DNA of 64,000 nucleotides, taken from positions 5,542,001 through 5,606,000 of the forward strand of contig JAYKKT010000048.1 of NCBI GenBank assembly GCA_036023115.1. Direction: 5' to 3'. Origin of the DNA: Brasenia schreberi. Lineage: Eukaryota; Streptophyta; Magnoliopsida; Nymphaeales; Cabombaceae. The notes under the pieces are model-generated. The model did not search any database. It was not told where the DNA came from and worked only from the letters and a program-made list of their open reading frames with translations. The position numbers and the translations under genes are program-made. Shown in pieces: positions 60,165 through 64,000 of this stretch; position 1 is the first letter of the stretch, and every line of letters begins with the position of its first letter.

Positions 60165-61865
60165 AAAATTTGGGAAGACTTATATAAAAAACTCAACTCA
60201 AAAGAGGGTGAAAGAAATATTTTTAGGATAGGTAGGGCTAGAGATAAGAAAACTAAAGATCTTAATTATGTTAGATGCATCAAAGACGAGGATGAAAAAA
60301 TTCTAGTGGGAAATGATGATATAAGAAATAGATGGAAAAACTATTTTTATAAGCTTTTTAATGAAAATAAAGTTGTTAGTATTCGCTTAGGAGAGTTAGC
60401 TAAATCAGAAAAGTATATAAACCACAATTTCTACCGACGTATTCAAAAGAATGAAGTCAAAGAGGCTCTTAAACATATGAAGGGTGATAAATCGGTAGGA
60501 CCAGATCATATTCCTATAGAAGTTTGGAAAATACTAAGAGAAATAGGAATCACGCTCACAAAACTATTTGATGAAATATGGAAAAACCAAAAGATGCCCG
60601 AAGAATGGAGAGCAAGTACACTTATACCCATATATAAGAACAAGGGAGACATTCAAAATTGTGCGAATTATCGAGGTATCAAGTTAATGAGCCATACTAT
60701 GAAATTATGGGAAAGAATTATCGAACGTAGGTTAAGACTAATATCAAGTACAACATAGAACCAATTTGGATTCATGCGAGGCAGATCTACTATTGAAGCG
60801 ATTCACCTTTTGAGACGTCTTATGAAATATTTTAGAGAAAAAAAGAAAGACCTTTACATGATATTTATTGATCTAGAAAAGACTTATGACAGAGTACCGA
60901 AGGAGGTTCTTTGGAGAACTTTGAAAAAAAGAGGTATCCCATTGACATATATTAACCTTATAAGAAACATGTATGATGGTGCAAAAACTTGTGTGAGGAC
61001 TCATGAAGGAATGACAGACTTCTTTGAAGTTAATATTGGGTTACATCAAGGATCAACTTTAAGTCCATACTTATTTATAATGGTGATGGATGAGTTAACA
61101 AAACATATTCAAGATGAAGTACCTTGGTGCATGTTATTTACATATGACATTGTATTAGTGGAGGAGTCTAAGGAAAAAGTTAATAGAAAATTAGAACTAT
61201 GGAGAGAAACATTAGAAAGCAAAGGCCTCCGACTTAGTAGAACAAAGACAAAATATATGGAATGTAAGTTTGATCATTTGGTTACCTCAGAGGACATAGA
61301 AATTAAAATTGGCAGACATTGTATCCCCCAAAAGGAAAGTTTTAAATACCTAGGGTCACTTTTTTAGAGTGATGAAAGAATTGATAGAGATGTTATGCAT
61401 AGAATTAACACTGGTTGGTTAAAATGGAGAGGAGCATCAGGTATTCTTTGTGATAAGAAGATACCATTAAAGTTAAAAGGTAAATATTATAGAGCCATGT
61501 TTTATGGTTCTGAGTGTTGGGCAGTTTAATCATCAACATGTACAAAAGATGTCTATGACATAAATGAAGATGTTGAGATGGATGAGTGGTCATACAAGAA
61601 AAGGCTGTATACATAATGAGGTTATTAGAAACAAATTAGGAGTGACACCAATAGAGGATAAAATGAGAGAATATCGTTTAATATAGTTTGGACATATAGA
61701 AAGAAGATTAAAAGAAGAACCTGTAAGAAAGTTAGAAAAACTAAATTTGGAAAGTATTAAATGGGGTAGAGGACGACATGGCACACGATAGGGATATGTG
61801 GAAACAAAGAATTCATGTAGCTGACCCCGTCTAGTATGGGAAAAGGCTTAGTTGTTGTTGTTTGT
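60165..61865 (+). mobile_element. RTE LINE, 1.7 kb, best preserved RT (copy I)
   Basis: It starts in the linker before the RT (AAAATTTGGG) and ends with the family 3' end (CCGTCTAGTATGGGAAAAGG) and a short GTT tail. The C-terminal part has lost about 80 bases near 61775 relative to copies A and J, between RGRGR and the last 50 bases. No target-site duplication is evident, and the endonuclease is missing by truncation. Confidence 0.9.
60306..61367 (+). pseudogene. RTE reverse transcriptase of copy I, two defects
   Basis: One frame runs for 353 codons with a single internal stop at 60756-60758 (GAG to TAG, judged by copy E). It contains the full RT fingers and palm: [72 protein letters not shown]. 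The catalytic block reads MLFTYDIVLVEES, so the first catalytic Asp of FADD has become Tyr (and Ala has become Thr). The enzyme would be dead even without the stop. A second stop ends the frame at 61367, where copy A reads on. Confidence 0.85.
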
Positions 61866-62023
61866 TAGGTCCTTGTTTGATCCCCCTTTCTATTTCTTAA
61901 ATATCCCTACCTCCACGTCTCCGTCTTCTCTGCTCTAAAACTGTTTTCCAATATCAAGAGACAGTTCACATAGAGAAGACTCCTATAACCACAGTATTTA
62001 TCATTTTTTATATTTTATGAAAT
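61866..62023. other. no gene
   Basis: Short unique spacer between two RTE copies, T-rich. Confidence 0.5.
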
Positions 62024-62041
62024 ATTGACCAATCATTACTT
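62024..62041. repeat. target-site duplication, left (18 bp)
   Basis: ATTGACCAATCATTACTT; the partner at 62291-62308 differs by one base (C to T). Confidence 0.9.
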
Positions 62042-62290
62042 ATTAAGATGGTTTGGACATATAGAAAGAAGATCAGAATTAGAACCAGTAAGAAGGTATG
62101 AAAAACTAAATTTGGAAAGTATTAAAAGAGGTAGAGAACGACCACAAAAGTGTTGGAAAGAAACAATAAAGAATGATCTAGCTTATTGTGAGTTAAGTGC
62201 TAATATGACACATGATAGAGCTCTGTGGAACAAAGAATCTATGTAGCCGACCCCCGTCTAGTATGAGAAAAGGCTTAGTTGTTGTTGTTC
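62042..62290 (+). mobile_element. RTE LINE, last 249 bp (copy J)
   Basis: It carries the C-terminal RTE protein segment in an open frame (LLRWFGHIERRSELEPVRRY, RGRERPQKCWKETIKNDLAY, HDRALW) to about 62246, then the family 3' end with an extra C (ACCCCCGTCTAG) and a GTT tail. It is bounded by an 18-bp duplication with one mismatch. Confidence 0.95.
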
Positions 62291-62308
62291 ATTGACCAAT
62301 TATTACTT
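62291..62308. repeat. target-site duplication, right (18 bp)
   Basis: Near-exact copy of 62024-62041. Confidence 0.9.
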
Positions 62309-62345
62309 GATTAGTAGATACAAAGCTATTTTCTTTTCCAGTGTT

Positions 62346-63612
62346 ACGAAGAGAAAGCTTAACCACCCAATATCAACTTTTAGTTATGGATTTACAAATA
62401 AAAAAATGGACAAAGAAGAAAAGAGTGCATCGAGCTATTCAGACTAAATGGTGGAACCTCAAAAGCGAGAAAGAAGATATATTTAAATAGAAAGTTCTTC
62501 AAGGATATGTTTGGAATTATGTTGGTACACCCTGTATGTGGAACAATATGGCTATACATATTAGGAAAGTAGCGAAAGATGTGAGGTGTATCTAAGGGAG
62601 GTGTACCGGCACAAAAAGAAGCTCGATGGTGGAGTGAAGTAGTACAAAATAAAATCAAGGCAAAGAGGGCATGTTACAAATTATATTATGCTAAGAAAAC
62701 TACTGAAACTTTAGAAGGTTATAAGAAAGCAAAGAAGGAAGCGAAAAAGGCCGTAAGTGAAGCAAAAACTAAAATTTGGGAGGACTTATATAAAAAACAT
62801 AACTCAAAAGAGGGTGAAAGAGATATTTTTAGTATAGCTAGGGTTAGAGATAAGAAAACTAAAGATGTTAATTATGTTATATGCATAAAGGACGAGGATA
62901 AAAAAATCTAGTGGCAAATGATGATATAAGAAATAGATGAAAAAAATATTTTTATAAGTTTTTTAATGAAAATAAAGATATTAGTATTAGCTTGAGAGAG
63001 TTAGCCAAATCATAAAAGTATATAAACCACAATTTCTAAGGACGTATTCAAAAGAATGAAGTCAAAGAGACTCTTAAACATATGAAGGATGGTAAATCAG
63101 TAGGACTTACAATATTTCTATAAAAGTTTGGAAAATACTAGGAGAAATAGGAATCACTTGCTCATAAGACTATTTAATGAAATATGGAGAAACTAAAAGA
63201 TGCCCGAGGAATGGAGAGCAAGTACACTTATACCCATATATAAGAACAAGGGAGACATTCAAAATTGTGCGAATTATTAAGGTATCAAGTTAATGAGCCA
63301 TACTATGAAATTGTGGGAAAGAATTATCGAACGTAGGTTAAGACAAGTATCAAGTACAACAAAAAGCTAATTTGGATTCATGCTAGGTAGATCTACTGTT
63401 GAAACGATTCACCTTTTGAGACGTCTTATGAAACATTTTAGAGTAAAAAAGAAAGACCTTCACATGATATTTATTGATCTAGAAAAAGCTTATGATAGGG
63501 TACCGAGGGAGGTTCTTTGAAAAACTTAAAAAAAAAAGAGGTATCCCATTGACATACATTAACCTTATAAAAGACATGTACGATAGTGCAAAAACATGTG
63601 TGAGGACTCATC
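62346..63612 (+). mobile_element. RTE LINE, 1.27 kb, cut by an LTR (copy K)
   Basis: It starts at the end of the endonuclease (the segment around AAGCTTAACCACCCAA also found at 29372), then the basic linker (YKKAKKEAKKAVSEAK near 62720), the RT fingers (63000-63380) and the palm to KTCVRTH at 63608. There it stops abruptly where the related copies continue with EGMTDFF. Several stops and frameshifts are present. The sequence after 63612 is an inverted Gypsy-type LTR end, so the 3' part lies beyond the window or is lost. Confidence 0.88.
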
Positions 63613-64000
63613 CGTAGACGTGAATTTTTATTTCAAAATCTTTTAGGATTTGAAATTAAACTCTCGAACTACGTCGCGTGCGCGAGCGTGCCAATTAGTT
63701 TACTTAAACTAACAAAGTTTGGTTTTCTGACTTTCGTAGACGATTGTGGAAAAGTGAGTTCTTTTCGACATAGGTCTTCTTGAACCGGCGCTCAAGAGTC
63801 AGCCTAGACGCTTGGAAAATGTCTGGAATTCGTTAAATTTGAAAAAACAAAAACCCGATTTTATAAGTTTCAGAATTTGTAACTAAGTTCCTGATTTCTG
63901 AAAATTTCAGGTTCTGCACATTACAGAATACGTTCTGTTTCAAAGACATGTTCTCTGTTTTTTTTTTAAATACTTATGAGTCTGCAAAAATACTAAAAAT
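63613..64000 (-). repeat. end of a second Gypsy-type LTR, inverted
   Basis: Starting at CCGTAGACGTGAATTTT, the sequence resembles the reverse complement of 54688 downwards (TGTAGACATGGAAAATTC). The best matches are GCGTGCCA.nTAGnTTACT.AA, AAGTGAGTTCTTTTC and CTTCTTG, in the same order and spacing. It is therefore the 3' end of an LTR of the 51501-54688 family in opposite orientation. The rest lies outside the window. Confidence 0.65.

Overview
This is a stretch of plant nuclear genome, from a flowering plant I cannot name. The reasons: introns with GT..AG ends, a plastid-targeted NifU-type gene, a plant-specific DUF538 gene, Copia elements primed by initiator Met-tRNA (TGGTATCAGA), and long GA/TA microsatellites. 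Most of the window is a graveyard of nested retrotransposons. I recognise two intact host genes: NFU1 (12940-14838, minus, three exons, iron-sulphur cluster scaffold of the chloroplast) and a single-exon DUF538 gene resembling SVB (41117-41557, plus).

The commonest repeat is one family of RTE-clade LINE (non-LTR retrotransposon). It is recognised by its reverse transcriptase, a C-terminal segment with GRGRP, the shared 3' end containing CCGTCTAGTATGGGAAAAGG, and a (GTT)n tail. I count eleven insertions: 3185-4268(-), 11679-11753(+), 18690-20280(+), 27617-27667(+), about 28800-31514(+), 50690-51390 plus 54689-55100(-, split by a later insertion), 55172-55695(+), 59934-60043(-), 60165-61865(+), 62042-62290(+) and 62346-63612(+). 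Five keep readable target-site duplications (12 to 19 bp), including insertions of only 51, 75 and 110 bp.

Layout. 1-9150: Copia remnants, one split by an RTE LINE, then two different LTRs with primer sites and a Copia element with a deletion in its RT. 9150-12480: mostly unassigned sequence, a palindrome, a tail-only RTE and a broken hAT transposase. 12940-14838: NFU1. 15700-26280: minus-strand Copia gag with an LTR-like region, a decayed RTE, a plus-strand Copia with its 3' LTR, and an inverted second copy of that LTR. 26740-34620: microsatellite, RTE copies, an LTR with an internal ~500-bp triplication and a plant-mobile-domain remnant. 36400-38120: Copia, minus. 38905-41960: a hairpin-bearing repeat and the DUF538 gene followed by a long GA tract. 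43538-49616: a decayed Copia with both LTRs. 50300-57820: second hairpin repeat, then an RTE split by a 3.2-kb Gypsy-type LTR, then minus-strand Copia carrying another RTE. 59934-63612: four RTE copies in a row. 63613-64000: the edge of a second Gypsy-type LTR of the same family, inverted.

I found no gene cluster, CRISPR array, rRNA or convincing tRNA gene, and no clearly new biochemical system. The most unusual items are the two dispersed ~370-bp repeats with pol III-like boxes inside a stem-loop, the tail-only RTE insertions, and the 3.2-kb LTR family with internal tandem repeats.
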